Below, in pieces: positions 26,113-35,308 of a stretch of DNA of 64,000 nt. Origin of the DNA: Chitinophaga sp. 180180018-3 (GTDB taxonomy: Bacteria; Bacteroidota; Bacteroidia; Chitinophagales; Chitinophagaceae). The translations under genes and the position numbers were made by a program. Every line of letters starts with the position of its first letter. Position 1 is the first letter of the stretch. The notes beneath the pieces were generated by a model. The model had not been told where the DNA came from. It ran no database searches and saw only the letters and a list, made by a program, of their open reading frames with translations. Location of the stretch: positions 682,001-746,000 of the forward strand of contig NZ_CP140772.1 of the NCBI RefSeq assembly GCF_037893185.1, in the 5' to 3' direction.

Positions 26113-27240
26113 ATGAAACTGTTCGACGTATATCCCATCAATGATATTATCATAGAAAAAGCCCAGGGTTCTAATGTTTGGGACGATAAGGGCACGCAAT
26201 ACCTTGATCTGTATGGCGGTCATGCTGTGATCTCCATTGGCCACACGCATCCTCATTATGTGAAACGGCTTACCGATCAGCTGCATAAAGTAGGCTTCTA
26301 TTCCAATTCCGTGAAGATGCCTTTGCAGGAGCAACTGGCTACTATGCTGGGAAAGGTTTCCGGTAAGGAAGACTATCAGTTGTTCCTTTGCAACTCTGGT
26401 GCAGAAGCTAATGAAAACGCACTGAAGCTGGCGTCTTTTTATAACGGAAAGAAAACAATCATCGCTTTCAGGAAATCCTTCCACGGAAGGACTTCCTTGG
26501 CAGTAGCTGCTACTGATAATCCCAAGATAGTAGCACCGGTGAACGAAACAGATAATGTAGTGTTTCTTCCCTGGGAAGATGAAGCTGCGCTGGAACAGGC
26601 TTTCAGGGACCACGAAGTTTCTTCTGTGATCATTGAAGGTATACAGGGTGTTGGCGGTATTAACGTAGCCAGCGAATCTTTCCTGAAGAAGATCCGGAGC
26701 CTTTGCGATGCACATAATGCGGTATTTATTGCAGATAGCGTGCAATGTGGTTACGGCAGAAGCGGTAAATTCTATTCCCACGATTTTGCTGGTGTAAATG
26801 CAGATATCTATAGCATGGCGAAAGGCATGGGCAACGGGTTCCCGATAGGGGCCATCAGTATTGCTCCCAAGATTCAGCCGGCTTATGGCATGCTGGGCAC
26901 CACTTTTGGTGGTAATCACCTGGCCTGCGCGGCAGCACTGGCGGTACTGGAAGTGATACAGGAAGAAAAACTGATTGAAAATGCAGCCAGCATCGGAAAC
27001 TACCTGATTGAACAACTGCGGACATTCGACAAAGTGAAGGAAGTAAGAGGCCGGGGATTGATGATCGGTATTGAACTGCCTGCTGAACTGGCGCATGTGA
27101 GAAAAGAACTGCTGTTTACGCATAAGATCTTCACCGGAGAAGCCAAGCCTAATGTAATCAGGTTACTGCCTTCCCTGGCGCTGCAGAAAGCTCATGCAGA
27201 TCAGTTCCTGGAAGCATTCAGAAAGGAATTAAACAAGTAG
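26113..27240 (+). CDS. argD: N-acyl-ornithine aminotransferase (class III PLP enzyme)
   Basis: 375 residues. Class III aminotransferase motifs are NSGAEANENALKLA (about 96-109), SFHGRTSLAVAAT, FIADSVQCGYGRSGKF with the PLP-binding Asp, and the Schiff-base Lys in MAKGMGNGFPIGAI (about 238-251). The second-substrate Thr lies in LGTTFGGNHLAC. It converts N-acyl-glutamate semialdehyde to N-acyl-ornithine. It is followed by a hairpin in the gap before argF'. Confidence 0.93.
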   Translation: MKLFDVYPINDIIIEKAQGSNVWDDKGTQYLDLYGGHAVISIGHTHPHYVKRLTDQLHKVGFYSNSVKMPLQEQLATMLGKVSGKEDYQLFLCNSGAEANENALKLASFYNGKKTIIAFRKSFHGRTSLAVAATDNPKIVAPVNETDNVVFLPWEDEAALEQAFRDHEVSSVIIEGIQGVGGINVASESFLKKIRSLCDAHNAVFIADSVQCGYGRSGKFYSHDFAGVNADIYSMAKGMGNGFPIGAISIAPKIQPAYGMLGTTFGGNHLACAAALAVLEVIQEEKLIENAASIGNYLIEQLRTFDKVKEVRGRGLMIGIELPAELAHVRKELLFTHKIFTGEAKPNVIRLLPSLALQKAHADQFLEAFRKELNK

Positions 27241-27262
27241 CAAGACCAATAACCATATATGG

Positions 27263-27296
27263 CAGGCAGTGTGCCTTAGCATCTTTCCACTGCCTG
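27263..27296 (+). repeat. Hairpin between argD and argF'
   Basis: CAGGCAGTG and CACTGCCTG form a perfect 9-bp stem with a 16-base loop. There is only a short T-run after it, so it is more likely a processing or partial-termination site than an end of the operon. Confidence 0.5.
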
Positions 27297-27315
27297 TTTA
27301 AAGCTTAATAGCGAA

Positions 27316-28266
27316 ATGAAACAATTTATTTCTACAGCAGATGTTCCCAGTGTCCCGCGGTTGGTGGACATTGCGTTGAACTACAAGAAAGATCCTTTCA
27401 GGGACAAGGAATTAGGTAAGAACAAAACAGTAGGAATGATATTCCTGAATCCCAGTTTGCGAACACGCCTGAGTACACAGGTAGCAGCTAAAAACCTGGG
27501 CATGGAAGCAGTCGTGTTCAATATTGATAAGGAAGGATGGGCGCTGGAAATGAATGATGGTGCTATCATGAATGGTAACACTACAGAACACGTAAAGGAA
27601 GCGGCTGCCGTAATGGGACAGTATTTCGATATCCTTGCCATCCGTACCTTCCCGGGGTTGAAGAATAAAGAAGAAGATTATACAGAGAAATATATCAATC
27701 AGTTCATTAAATACGCGGGCGTACCGGTGGTAAGCCTGGAAAGCGCCACCCTGCACCCTTTGCAGAGCCTGACAGATGTTATTACCATTAAGGAAAACTG
27801 GCAGCAGACCCGTAAACCTAAAGTGGTGATGACCTGGGCGCCGCATGTGAAAGCGTTGCCACAGGCGGTTCCTAACTCGTTTGCACAGTGGATGAACGCC
27901 TGGGGAGAAGTGGATTTTGTGATTACGCACCCACAGGGATATGAACTGGATGAGAAATTTTCAGGAAATGCAACCATCGAATATAACCAGGATAAAGCTC
28001 TGCAGGACGCTGATTTCGTGTATGTGAAGAACTGGTCGTCTTACCGCGACTATGGCAAGATCACCTGCACAGATCCTTCCTGGATGTTTACCAATCAAAA
28101 ACTCAACCTGACCAATGCTGCGAAAGTCATGCATTGCCTGCCGGTAAGACGGAATGTGGTAATTGCAGATGAAGTACTGGACGGGCCTCAATCCATCGTT
28201 ATTCCTGAAGCGGGTAACCGTGTATGGGCAGCACAAGCGGTGTTGAGCGAAATACTGAAAGGATAA
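27316..28266 (+). CDS. argF': N-acyl-L-ornithine carbamoyltransferase (ArgF', acetyl- or succinyl-ornithine type)
   Basis: 316 residues. The carbamoyl phosphate motif is NPSLRTRLSTQVA (residues 45-57; classic OTCase has STRTR), the second is HPLQSLTDV (about 148-156), and the C-terminal HCLPVRRNV replaces the HCLP of OTCase. This identifies the N-acyl-ornithine group, as in Bacteroides and Xanthomonas, rather than a plain OTCase. The residue known to set acyl selectivity (Pro90 in the B. fragilis succinyl-type, Glu92 in the X. campestris acetyl-type) is Thr90 here, in MNGNTTEHVKEA. The gene lies 2 bp before argB. Confidence 0.9.
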   Translation: MKQFISTADVPSVPRLVDIALNYKKDPFRDKELGKNKTVGMIFLNPSLRTRLSTQVAAKNLGMEAVVFNIDKEGWALEMNDGAIMNGNTTEHVKEAAAVMGQYFDILAIRTFPGLKNKEEDYTEKYINQFIKYAGVPVVSLESATLHPLQSLTDVITIKENWQQTRKPKVVMTWAPHVKALPQAVPNSFAQWMNAWGEVDFVITHPQGYELDEKFSGNATIEYNQDKALQDADFVYVKNWSSYRDYGKITCTDPSWMFTNQKLNLTNAAKVMHCLPVRRNVVIADEVLDGPQSIVIPEAGNRVWAAQAVLSEILKG

Positions 28267-28268
28267 TT

Positions 28269-29057
28269 ATGATCGACTTATTTATCATTAAAGTAGGCGG
28301 AAACGTAATTGATAATCCGGTATTGCTGCAAAGCTTCCTCGGGAAGTTTGCAGCAATACCCGGTAAAAAGATCCTGATACATGGTGGCGGCAAGATTGCC
28401 ACCCGTATCGGCGATAAACTGGGTATTGAATCGAAGTACGTGGATGGCCGGCGTATCACGGATGCAGATACCATTGACGTAGTGACCATGGTATATGGCG
28501 GTCTTGTGAACAAGCAGCTGGTGGCTCAATTGCAGGCAAATGGCTGTAACGCTATCGGGTTAACCGGTGCGGATGCCAACATCATTCCTGCGGTGAAGAG
28601 ACCGGTAAAGGAGATCGATTATGGTTTTGTGGGAGATGTATATACAGACAAACTGAATACTGCACCACTGCGGGCGTTGCTGGAAGCCGGTACTACACCT
28701 GTGTTTGCGCCGCTTACACACGATGGAAAAGGACAGATCCTCAACACCAATGCGGATACGATTGCATCTTCCCTGGCCATTGCACTGTCGGCCTACTACA
28801 GCGTGCGGCTGATTTACTGCTTCGAAAAGAAAGGCGTATTACGCGACCCGGCAGATGATAATGCGGTGATTAACCTGATCAACAAGGAAATATATCAGCA
28901 GCTGCTGGCAGAAAAGGTATTAACAGAAGGAATATTGCCGAAATTGCAGAATGCATTCAGCGCTATCGATAATGGTGTAAAAGAGGTGCTGATCGGGCAT
29001 GCGGATGATGTTTTGAGCAATACCACTGCAACAGTGGCAGGCACTTTAATATGCTAA
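28269..29057 (+). CDS. argB: N-acylglutamate kinase
   Basis: 262 residues from ATG at 28269. The frame is open from 28224 but that start lies inside argF', and MIDLFIIKVGGNVID begins exactly with the kinase beta-strand (VKVGGN motif). ILIHGGGKIATRIGDKLGI is the second motif, and LNTNADTIASSLAIAL the third. It phosphorylates N-acylglutamate at the gamma-carboxyl. Acetyl is the usual group; succinyl is possible in Bacteroidota. ATG lies 2 bp after the argF' stop, so coupling is likely. No extra N-terminal helix of the arginine-inhibited hexameric type is seen, which suggests control elsewhere. Confidence 0.93.
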   Translation: MIDLFIIKVGGNVIDNPVLLQSFLGKFAAIPGKKILIHGGGKIATRIGDKLGIESKYVDGRRITDADTIDVVTMVYGGLVNKQLVAQLQANGCNAIGLTGADANIIPAVKRPVKEIDYGFVGDVYTDKLNTAPLRALLEAGTTPVFAPLTHDGKGQILNTNADTIASSLAIALSAYYSVRLIYCFEKKGVLRDPADDNAVINLINKEIYQQLLAEKVLTEGILPKLQNAFSAIDNGVKEVLIGHADDVLSNTTATVAGTLIC

Positions 29058-29060
29058 CCT

Positions 29061-30125
29061 ATGTGGAACGAAAAATTATATGATGTGGCAGTGGCCTTGC
29101 TGAAGCAAATGATTGCCACCCCGTCAATAAGTCGCGAAGAAGACGGCACAGCGAAACTGATCGGTGATTTCCTGGCAGCCATGGATATTCCGCATGAGCG
29201 GCATCTCAACAATATCTGGGCATATAACAAACATTTCGACGCTGCCAAACCCAATATACTGCTGAATTCCCACCATGATACGGTAAAGCCTAATCCACAA
29301 TACACCCGCGATCCTTTCAGTCCGGATGTGGTGGATGGAAAACTTTACGGCCTGGGCAGCAACGACGCAGGCGGCTGTTTGGTAAGCCTGATCGCTACTT
29401 TCCTGCATTTCTATCATCGGACTGATCTGAGCTATAATATCATTCTCACTGCCACTGCTGAAGAAGAAATCAGCGGACCGAACGGAGTAGAGAGCATACT
29501 GCCGATGTTACCGGCTATTGAGTTTGCCATCGTGGGTGAGCCCACGCAAACACAACTGGCGGTAGCCGAGAAAGGCCTGATGGTGCTGGATTGCATCAGT
29601 CATGGTAAAGCCGGCCACGCCGCCCGCGAAGAAGGAGAGAATGCGTTATACAAAGCATTGCCCGATCTGGCCTGGTTCCGCGATTATCGTTTCCCCAAGG
29701 TTTCAGATACATTGGGACCGGTAAAGATGAGCGTTACCGTAATTAATACTTCTAATAAAGCGCATAATGTAGTGCCTGCTGACTGCTCATTTGTAGTAGA
29801 TGTAAGGGCTACTGATCAATACACACTGGAAGAACTGCTGGAGACTATTCAGGCAAATGTGTCGTGCGAAATCAAGCCACGGTCGATCCGCATGCGGCCA
29901 TCTTTCATTCCGATGAACCATCCGTTTGTGCAGGCTGGCATCAGCATTGGTAAAACCTGCTATGGCTCGCCAACCACGTCTGACCAGGCATTGATTCCGG
30001 CTACTTCCGTTAAGATGGGACCTGGTGATTCCGCCCGTTCTCATACTGCAGATGAATTTATCCATCTACATGAAATTAAAGATGGTATCGATAGTTATAT
30101 TCGCTTACTTGAAATGATACAGTAA
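29061..30125 (+). CDS. argE: M20-family deacylase, probable N-acyl-citrulline/ornithine deacetylase
   Basis: 354 residues. Metal-binding His is in LNSHHDTVKP (about 72-81), Asp in LGSNDAGGC (about 103-111), the general-base Glu in TATAEEEISG (about 130-139), and the dimerisation domain spans about 180-280. It removes the acyl group from the pathway intermediate, N-acyl-citrulline in the Bacteroidota route. The gene starts 3 bp after argB and its stop is 1 bp before the next ATG. Confidence 0.88.
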   Translation: MWNEKLYDVAVALLKQMIATPSISREEDGTAKLIGDFLAAMDIPHERHLNNIWAYNKHFDAAKPNILLNSHHDTVKPNPQYTRDPFSPDVVDGKLYGLGSNDAGGCLVSLIATFLHFYHRTDLSYNIILTATAEEEISGPNGVESILPMLPAIEFAIVGEPTQTQLAVAEKGLMVLDCISHGKAGHAAREEGENALYKALPDLAWFRDYRFPKVSDTLGPVKMSVTVINTSNKAHNVVPADCSFVVDVRATDQYTLEELLETIQANVSCEIKPRSIRMRPSFIPMNHPFVQAGISIGKTCYGSPTTSDQALIPATSVKMGPGDSARSHTADEFIHLHEIKDGIDSYIRLLEMIQ

Positions 30126-30126
30126 T

Positions 30127-30708
30127 ATGGATTATCAGCCAGTACTCGAAAATAAACGCGTTTTGCTGGAACCGCTGCAATTAACGCACCTGGAGGTGCT
30201 AGCACCTGTTGCATTAATACCTTCCCTTTGGGAAGTGCAACTACAGCAGATCACAACAGTAGCGGACCTGGAGAAATACATCCGCACTGGTTTGGCCGAC
30301 CGGGAAGCCGGCGTGTCTATCCCATTTGTCATTACCGATAAAAAGGAAAACAAGGTGGCTGGTTCCACCCGTTACATGAATCTGCTAATACCGCACAAGC
30401 GTACGGAAATAGGCTCTACGTGGATTGCACCGGAGTTTCAGGGAACAGGACTGAATAAGGCCATGAAATATGCGATGTTGCAATATGCCTTCGAGGTAAT
30501 GGACGTGAACAGGGTAGAACTGAAAACAGATGCACTCAATACACAGTCGCGCAACGCTATCCTGAGTATTGGTTGTAAGGAAGAAGGTATATTCCGCCGT
30601 CATATGATCACCAATTCAGGCAGAGTGAGAGATACCGTGTACTTCAGTATCCTGAAGGAAGAATGGCCGGAGGTGAAGGAACGCATTTTTGGTAAATACG
30701 ATTTTTAG
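30127..30708 (+). CDS. GNAT N-acetyltransferase, RimJ/RimL-type
   Basis: 193 residues with GNAT motif A EIGSTWIAPEFQGTGLNKAMKY (about 97-118; only parts quoted) and DALNTQSRNAILSIGCKEEGIFRR, typical of RimL-like acetyltransferases of amines or protein N-termini. It lies inside the arginine operon between argE and argH, starting 1 bp after argE, so it is surely co-transcribed. Its role there is unclear: it may acylate an ornithine- or glutamate-type compound, or be a passenger. No N-terminal signal. Confidence 0.82.
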   Translation: MDYQPVLENKRVLLEPLQLTHLEVLAPVALIPSLWEVQLQQITTVADLEKYIRTGLADREAGVSIPFVITDKKENKVAGSTRYMNLLIPHKRTEIGSTWIAPEFQGTGLNKAMKYAMLQYAFEVMDVNRVELKTDALNTQSRNAILSIGCKEEGIFRRHMITNSGRVRDTVYFSILKEEWPEVKERIFGKYDF

Positions 30709-30737
30709 TTGCCATTCAGGCAGGAAAATATACTATT

Positions 30738-32069
30738 ATGAAATTGTGGCAAAAAGATAAGGTTGCACTGGAAGCGGTAGAGCAATTTACCGTTGGAAAA
30801 GACCGTGAAATGGATGCCTACCTGGCGCCTTTTGATGTACTGGGCTCTATGGCGCACATCACTATGCTGCAGCAAATCGGTTTGCTGGAAGCAGCAGAAC
30901 TGACTGTTTTAAAGCAGGAACTGAAAAATATATACCAGGAGATCCAGGCAGGTACTTTTAAACTGGAAGATGGAGTAGAAGATATCCACTCCCAGGTAGA
31001 ACTATTGCTGACCCGCCGTTTGGGGGAAGTAGGTAAAAAGATCCATAGCGGCCGTTCCAGGAACGACCAGGTGCTGGTAGATCTGAAACTGTTCCTGCGC
31101 CATGAATTGCAGACGCTCACGGAAGAAGTGCTGACACTCTTCCACCTGCTGCAACATAAAAGTGAAGAATACAAACAACACCTGATCCCGGGCTATACAC
31201 ACCTGCAGATTGCCATGCCCTCTTCCTTCGGATTGTGGTTTGGCGCTTATGCAGAGAGCCTGGTCGACGATCTCACCATGCTGCAGGGTGCTTACAAAGT
31301 AGTAAATAAAAACCCGCTCGGCTCTGCTGCCGGTTATGGTTCTTCGTTCCCCCTTAACCGTGAGTTAACCACCTCACTGCTGGGATTCGAAACACTGAAT
31401 TACAATGTTGTATACGCCCAGATGGGCCGCGGTAAAACGGAAAAAATCGTAGCCTTCGCTTTGGCCGGCATTGCTGCCACCATCGCTAAAATGGCCATGG
31501 ATGCCTGTTTGTTCATGAATCAGAACTTCGGCTTCATCAGCTTCCCTGATGAGTTGACTACCGGCTCCAGCATTATGCCGCATAAAAAGAACCCGGATGT
31601 TTGGGAACTGATCCGTTCGCACGGAAACAAACTGCAGGCACTGCCTAACGAAATAGCTATGATGATCACCAACCTGCCATCCGGCTACCATCGTGATCTG
31701 CAGCTGCTGAAGGAGAACCTGTTCCCCGCCTTCCAAACACTCAAAGACTGTATTCGGATGAGCCGCCTGATGCTGGAAAATATCCGCATCAAAGAGAATA
31801 TCCTGGACGACGAAAAATACCAATACCTGTTCAGCGTGGAAGTAGTAAACAACCTCGTATTACAGGGTATGCCTTTCCGTGAGGCCTACAAAAAAGTTGG
31901 AATGGATATCGAAAATGGCACCTTCTCACCTGAAAAAGAAGTAAAGCATACGCACGCCGGAAGTATAGGCAACCTCTGCACCTCCCAGATCGCAGAACAG
32001 ATGGAGCAGGTAGTGAAAGGATTTCCGTTCGAGGCTGTGGATAAGGCGATAGCACAGCTGTTGGATTAA
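30738..32069 (+). CDS. argH: Argininosuccinate lyase
   Basis: 443 residues. The fumarase/lyase signature is GSSIMPHKKNPDVWELIRS (about 278-296), the substrate motif GRSRNDQVLVDLKLF lies at about 104-118, and SGRSRND and TTGSS are intact. It splits argininosuccinate into arginine and fumarate and ends the pathway. The stop codon overlaps the 3' end of the TonB receptor gene by 4 bp on the opposite strand, so no terminator separates the two transcripts. Confidence 0.95.
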   Translation: MKLWQKDKVALEAVEQFTVGKDREMDAYLAPFDVLGSMAHITMLQQIGLLEAAELTVLKQELKNIYQEIQAGTFKLEDGVEDIHSQVELLLTRRLGEVGKKIHSGRSRNDQVLVDLKLFLRHELQTLTEEVLTLFHLLQHKSEEYKQHLIPGYTHLQIAMPSSFGLWFGAYAESLVDDLTMLQGAYKVVNKNPLGSAAGYGSSFPLNRELTTSLLGFETLNYNVVYAQMGRGKTEKIVAFALAGIAATIAKMAMDACLFMNQNFGFISFPDELTTGSSIMPHKKNPDVWELIRSHGNKLQALPNEIAMMITNLPSGYHRDLQLLKENLFPAFQTLKDCIRMSRLMLENIRIKENILDDEKYQYLFSVEVVNNLVLQGMPFREAYKKVGMDIENGTFSPEKEVKHTHAGSIGNLCTSQIAEQMEQVVKGFPFEAVDKAIAQLLD

Positions 32070-34441
32070 AATCCTACCGTCACTCCTGCAAAGAAATTAA
32101 TCCCTGCCATAGGATAGTAGTAGCTATCATACGCCACCCGGTTGGATTGGAGATCGTAACTACTGTAAGTGCTTCCGTTGGGAGTATATTTTGCATTGAA
32201 AATATTGTTCAGCATAAACTGAATACCCAGTTCGCGGAATAACGTTTGCGGCACTACGTAGTTAATGCGCAGGTTACTCACAAAATAAGGATCCAGACTG
32301 GCTTCGGTATTGGAGGTATTATCCATATACTGGCGGCTTACGTATTTGCCGAGCAGATCGATGTTGAGGTTCTTTATTGGTTTCGCAGATAACGTTAACC
32401 CACCTACGAAAGAAGGCGAGAAGGAGATATCTGTTTTTTTGAAGGTTTGTGTATGCGCTGTATTGCTGGAATCATATGTAACTGCGCGATAGTCAAGTAC
32501 TTTGTTGCTGCTCAGGGCCGCGTTGGCAGCAATGCTGAATACGGGCGACAGCTTCACATTACCATTCACCTCGATACCCGCACGATAGCTTTTCGGAATA
32601 TTGGTGCGCATGTAGGCACCAACATCGTTGAGCATGCCGGTTTGCACGAGCTGATTCTTGTAGTTCATGTAATAAACGTTCGCATCAATAGCTGCGATAT
32701 TGTTATGCCATGAGTAGCCTGCTTCCACGTCGCGGAGTATCTCCGGCTTAGGCATCGCTGCCCCATAGTTGCTTTCAAAGTCAACGCGGTTGGGCTCTTT
32801 ATGCGCGATGGCAACAGAGGCAAACACCCGGCTGGATGGATTGATGCTATAGGAAATACCTGCTTTGGGATTGAAGAAATTGTAGTTCACATGCGCGATA
32901 TAAGCAGGAACAGATTCGAAGCCATCCATGTTGTACATGATGTTGCGGTACTGCATATCTGCAAAGAGGCTGAATGCAGGAGTGAGCTTGTATTCTCCTT
33001 TCCAGTAGATATTGAAGTCATTCTTTGCTGCGGGATAAGTGTAGTACTTATAATCTTTATCGATGCCGGTTTGCGCCCAGATGACTTTTCCATAATGATC
33101 ACCGGTGTAGCGGTTCCAGCCTCCGCCCAGGCTCCAGTTGAATTTGTTGCCGGTACGGTTTACGGAAAAGACCGAGCCGTAGAAGTAATTGTCCAGCCAA
33201 AGCTGACGAATCAGGTCGGTACTATCTACCGGCAGCCCGTTGATAATAGGTTTGCTCAACCCATATTGACCGAATTGCTGGGCTGCTTTGTATTGTTCAT
33301 AGTAGCCGCGGCCGCGGGTGAAATGCAACGCCACGTTGAAGTTCAGATGAGCGTTGACTTCCTGGTTAAGAAACAGCTGGTAGTGATCCTGCTGGTAATT
33401 GTCGGTTTCGTTGTTGTATGGCGTGCCGGGTTTTTCTGTGCCGGCTGAGTTGTAAGTGCGGTCAGTTTCCAGGAGTGCTTTAGGCACGCCGTTCCAGGCC
33501 TGGTAGGTTTTTTCCTTTCCAGAGAAAACATTCAGCCGTATAGCCGTTTTTGCGGAGATATACGCGGCGGAAGTATAGAAGGAGCGGAGATCGGACGTGG
33601 CCCTGTCGATATAGCCGTCGGAGCTGATCTTAGAGAGGCGTGCATCGATGGTAAAGTGATCGCCGATCAGTCCGGAGCCTGCTTTAACCGTATTCTTCCA
33701 GCTGTTGAAGGAGCCGTAACTGCTGCTGATCTCGCCGTAGGCCTTTTCCCTGAATTCATTGGTACTGAGATTGAGGGTGGCACCAAATGCGCCGGCGCCA
33801 TTGGTGGAGGTACCTACGCCGCGTTGCAGCTGTATACTGCTGACAGATGAGGCAAAGTCGGGCATATTCACGAAGAAAGTACCTTGGGATTCAGCATCGT
33901 TCACAGGAATACCGTTTACTGTAACATTGATACGGGTGATGTCGGAGCCCCGCACACGTATGCCCGTATAGCCGATACCGGTACCTGCGTCGGAATTGGT
34001 TACCACAGCGGGTTGCTGATCCAGCAGTATAGGCAGATCCTGGCCCAGGTTCTCTTTTTTAATATCGGCTGCCGACAGGGTAGTATGCACAAAAGGCGAG
34101 TTCTTACCAGCTCGCAGGCTGCTGATCTCCACCGGTTTTACGAAGAGACTGGCTGATTCCAGCACAATATCCTGCAATTGATGGCTGTTAGTAGTCGTTA
34201 TCGTAACCTCAAAGGATTTGTAGCCGATAAAACTGGCAGTTAAGGTATGGCTTCCTTTTTTAGGGAGATGGATACTGTAATGGCCTTTACCGTCTGTTAC
34301 GGCCCCTGTCTGATTAATCGTAATGGTAACACCCTCCAGTGGCTGGCCGTCGGTTTTGCTGGTAACAGTACCGGTCAGCAGCGATTGTGCATGTAAAGTG
34401 CCTGCTACGGATAGCAGCACTAATAACATTAGCTGTTTCAT
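32066..34441 (-). CDS. TonB-dependent outer-membrane receptor, probable thiamine transporter
   Basis: 791 residues. Signal peptide to about 18 (LMLLVLLSVAGTLHAQ), a carboxypeptidase-D regulatory-like domain at about 22-95, the plug at about 115-225 (NLGQDLPILLDQQPAVVTNS, and IRVRGSDITRINVTVNGIPV), then a large beta-barrel ending in FFAGVTVGF, a terminal aromatic. It imports a substrate across the outer membrane with TonB energy. The TPP riboswitch just upstream shows that the substrate is thiamine or a precursor, consistent with thiamin-regulated TonB receptors reported for Bacteroidota. No periplasmic permease such as PnuT is nearby. Confidence 0.93.
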   Translation of the reverse strand: MKQLMLLVLLSVAGTLHAQSLLTGTVTSKTDGQPLEGVTITINQTGAVTDGKGHYSIHLPKKGSHTLTASFIGYKSFEVTITTTNSHQLQDIVLESASLFVKPVEISSLRAGKNSPFVHTTLSAADIKKENLGQDLPILLDQQPAVVTNSDAGTGIGYTGIRVRGSDITRINVTVNGIPVNDAESQGTFFVNMPDFASSVSSIQLQRGVGTSTNGAGAFGATLNLSTNEFREKAYGEISSSYGSFNSWKNTVKAGSGLIGDHFTIDARLSKISSDGYIDRATSDLRSFYTSAAYISAKTAIRLNVFSGKEKTYQAWNGVPKALLETDRTYNSAGTEKPGTPYNNETDNYQQDHYQLFLNQEVNAHLNFNVALHFTRGRGYYEQYKAAQQFGQYGLSKPIINGLPVDSTDLIRQLWLDNYFYGSVFSVNRTGNKFNWSLGGGWNRYTGDHYGKVIWAQTGIDKDYKYYTYPAAKNDFNIYWKGEYKLTPAFSLFADMQYRNIMYNMDGFESVPAYIAHVNYNFFNPKAGISYSINPSSRVFASVAIAHKEPNRVDFESNYGAAMPKPEILRDVEAGYSWHNNIAAIDANVYYMNYKNQLVQTGMLNDVGAYMRTNIPKSYRAGIEVNGNVKLSPVFSIAANAALSSNKVLDYRAVTYDSSNTAHTQTFKKTDISFSPSFVGGLTLSAKPIKNLNIDLLGKYVSRQYMDNTSNTEASLDPYFVSNLRINYVVPQTLFRELGIQFMLNNIFNAKYTPNGSTYSSYDLQSNRVAYDSYYYPMAGINFFAGVTVGF

Positions 34442-34475
34442 TTCTACGTATGTATCTTTTGCGTTTTGCTCGTTT

Positions 34476-34541
34476 CCTAACCAGCATTACCTGGTCCAGG
34501 TTCATTGGGTGTGATCTCAGCCTGAAAGTAAGGCACCCCAT
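34476..34541 (-). promoter_or_regulatory. TPP riboswitch (THI box)
   Basis: Read on the minus strand, the conserved elements occur in order: GGGGTGCC, CTGAGATCACACCC, GAACCTGGACCAGGTAATGC, then GGTTAGG. These match the TPP-sensing THI element. It ends about 35 nt before the ATG of the TonB receptor gene; with such a short distance it probably controls translation by hiding the start region. A TAACTTTG box lies about 14 nt upstream. Confidence 0.95.
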
Positions 34542-34554
34542 GTTTGTGTTAACG

Positions 34555-34562
34555 CAAAGTTA
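34555..34562 (-). promoter_or_regulatory. -7 promoter box of the TPP riboswitch transcript
   Basis: TAACTTTG on the minus strand lies 14 bp before the riboswitch core, so the transcript starts almost at the riboswitch. No good -33 box was seen. Confidence 0.6.
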
Positions 34563-34681
34563 GGACGGTATTTAATAAAAATGCGAATTTATTTTTCAGA
34601 GGCCGGAAATTTGCTTAATTTTCATGGATACTTCTCTCAATCATCTGATATAAGTTTTTAACCATTAAATCTTTATTTCTG

Positions 34682-35089
34682 ATGATGAAAATTCAATTCA
34701 TCGGGCATCTCGGCCGCGATGTTGTTAAGAAAGAAGTCAACGGAGCATCCGTGTTCAACTTTCCGGTAGCTGTTAATGAGCGTTTTAAAAATGCACAGGG
34801 AGTGCTGGAAGAAAGAACCACCTGGATGGATTGTTCACTATGGGAAAGAGGCGGTGTAGCGCCTTATCTGGTACAGGGCACCATGGTATATGTAGAGGGC
34901 AGTCTGAAAGCGGAAGCCTATGTAAATACCAATACCGGCGTGTTAGCATGTGCCATGAGGGTAAGGGTGTTTGCTTTGCAGTTGCTCAGCCGCAGGGATG
35001 ACGACAAAAGAAAAGCCACGCTTGCCGAGGTCGCTGTTCCGGAGGCTGAACCCGTACAGGAACAACCTGCTGACGATCTTCCATTTTAA
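34682..35089 (+). CDS. ssb: Single-stranded DNA-binding protein
   Basis: 135 residues with the OB fold (MKIQFIGHLGRDVVKKEVNG, FPVAVNERFK, TTWMDCSLWERGG) and the acidic tail ending DDLPF, the partner-binding tip. Shorter than the 160-180 residue E. coli form because the linker is brief, which is common for Bacteroidota. The frame starts ATG-ATG (34682/34685), either may be used. It stands alone and ends at a hairpin. Confidence 0.93.
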   Translation: MMKIQFIGHLGRDVVKKEVNGASVFNFPVAVNERFKNAQGVLEERTTWMDCSLWERGGVAPYLVQGTMVYVEGSLKAEAYVNTNTGVLACAMRVRVFALQLLSRRDDDKRKATLAEVAVPEAEPVQEQPADDLPF

Positions 35090-35114
35090 AGTGTATGAAG
35101 CATTCCAATATGAA

Positions 35115-35142
35115 AGCCAACCAGTTATGGTTGGCTTTTTGC
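35115..35142 (+). terminator. Rho-independent terminator after ssb
   Basis: AGCCAACC and GGTTGGCT form an 8-bp perfect stem with a 6-base loop, followed by TTTTGC. Confidence 0.88.
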
Positions 35143-35158
35143 TATTTTTTAAAAAAGT

Positions 35159-35189
35159 TTTGGCGCTAAGTAAAATAGTTATATCTTTG
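35159..35189 (+). promoter_or_regulatory. Bacteroidota promoter of the initiator tRNA
   Basis: TTTG (35159-35162), 19 bp, TATCTTTG (35182-35189): both boxes match the -33 TTTG and -7 TAnnTTTG consensus. Transcription would start about 5-8 bp later, just before the tRNA at 35199. Confidence 0.85.
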
Positions 35190-35198
35190 CACCCTCAT

Positions 35199-35270
<72 letters not shown>

Positions 35271-35308
35271 CAAAAAGACGTTGCAAAGGCGTCAGAAAAA
35301 AATTAAAG

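Noticed and set aside
26107..27123. Minus-strand ORF of 338 codons
   Set aside because: Antisense shadow of argD; the argD motifs on the plus strand are complete.
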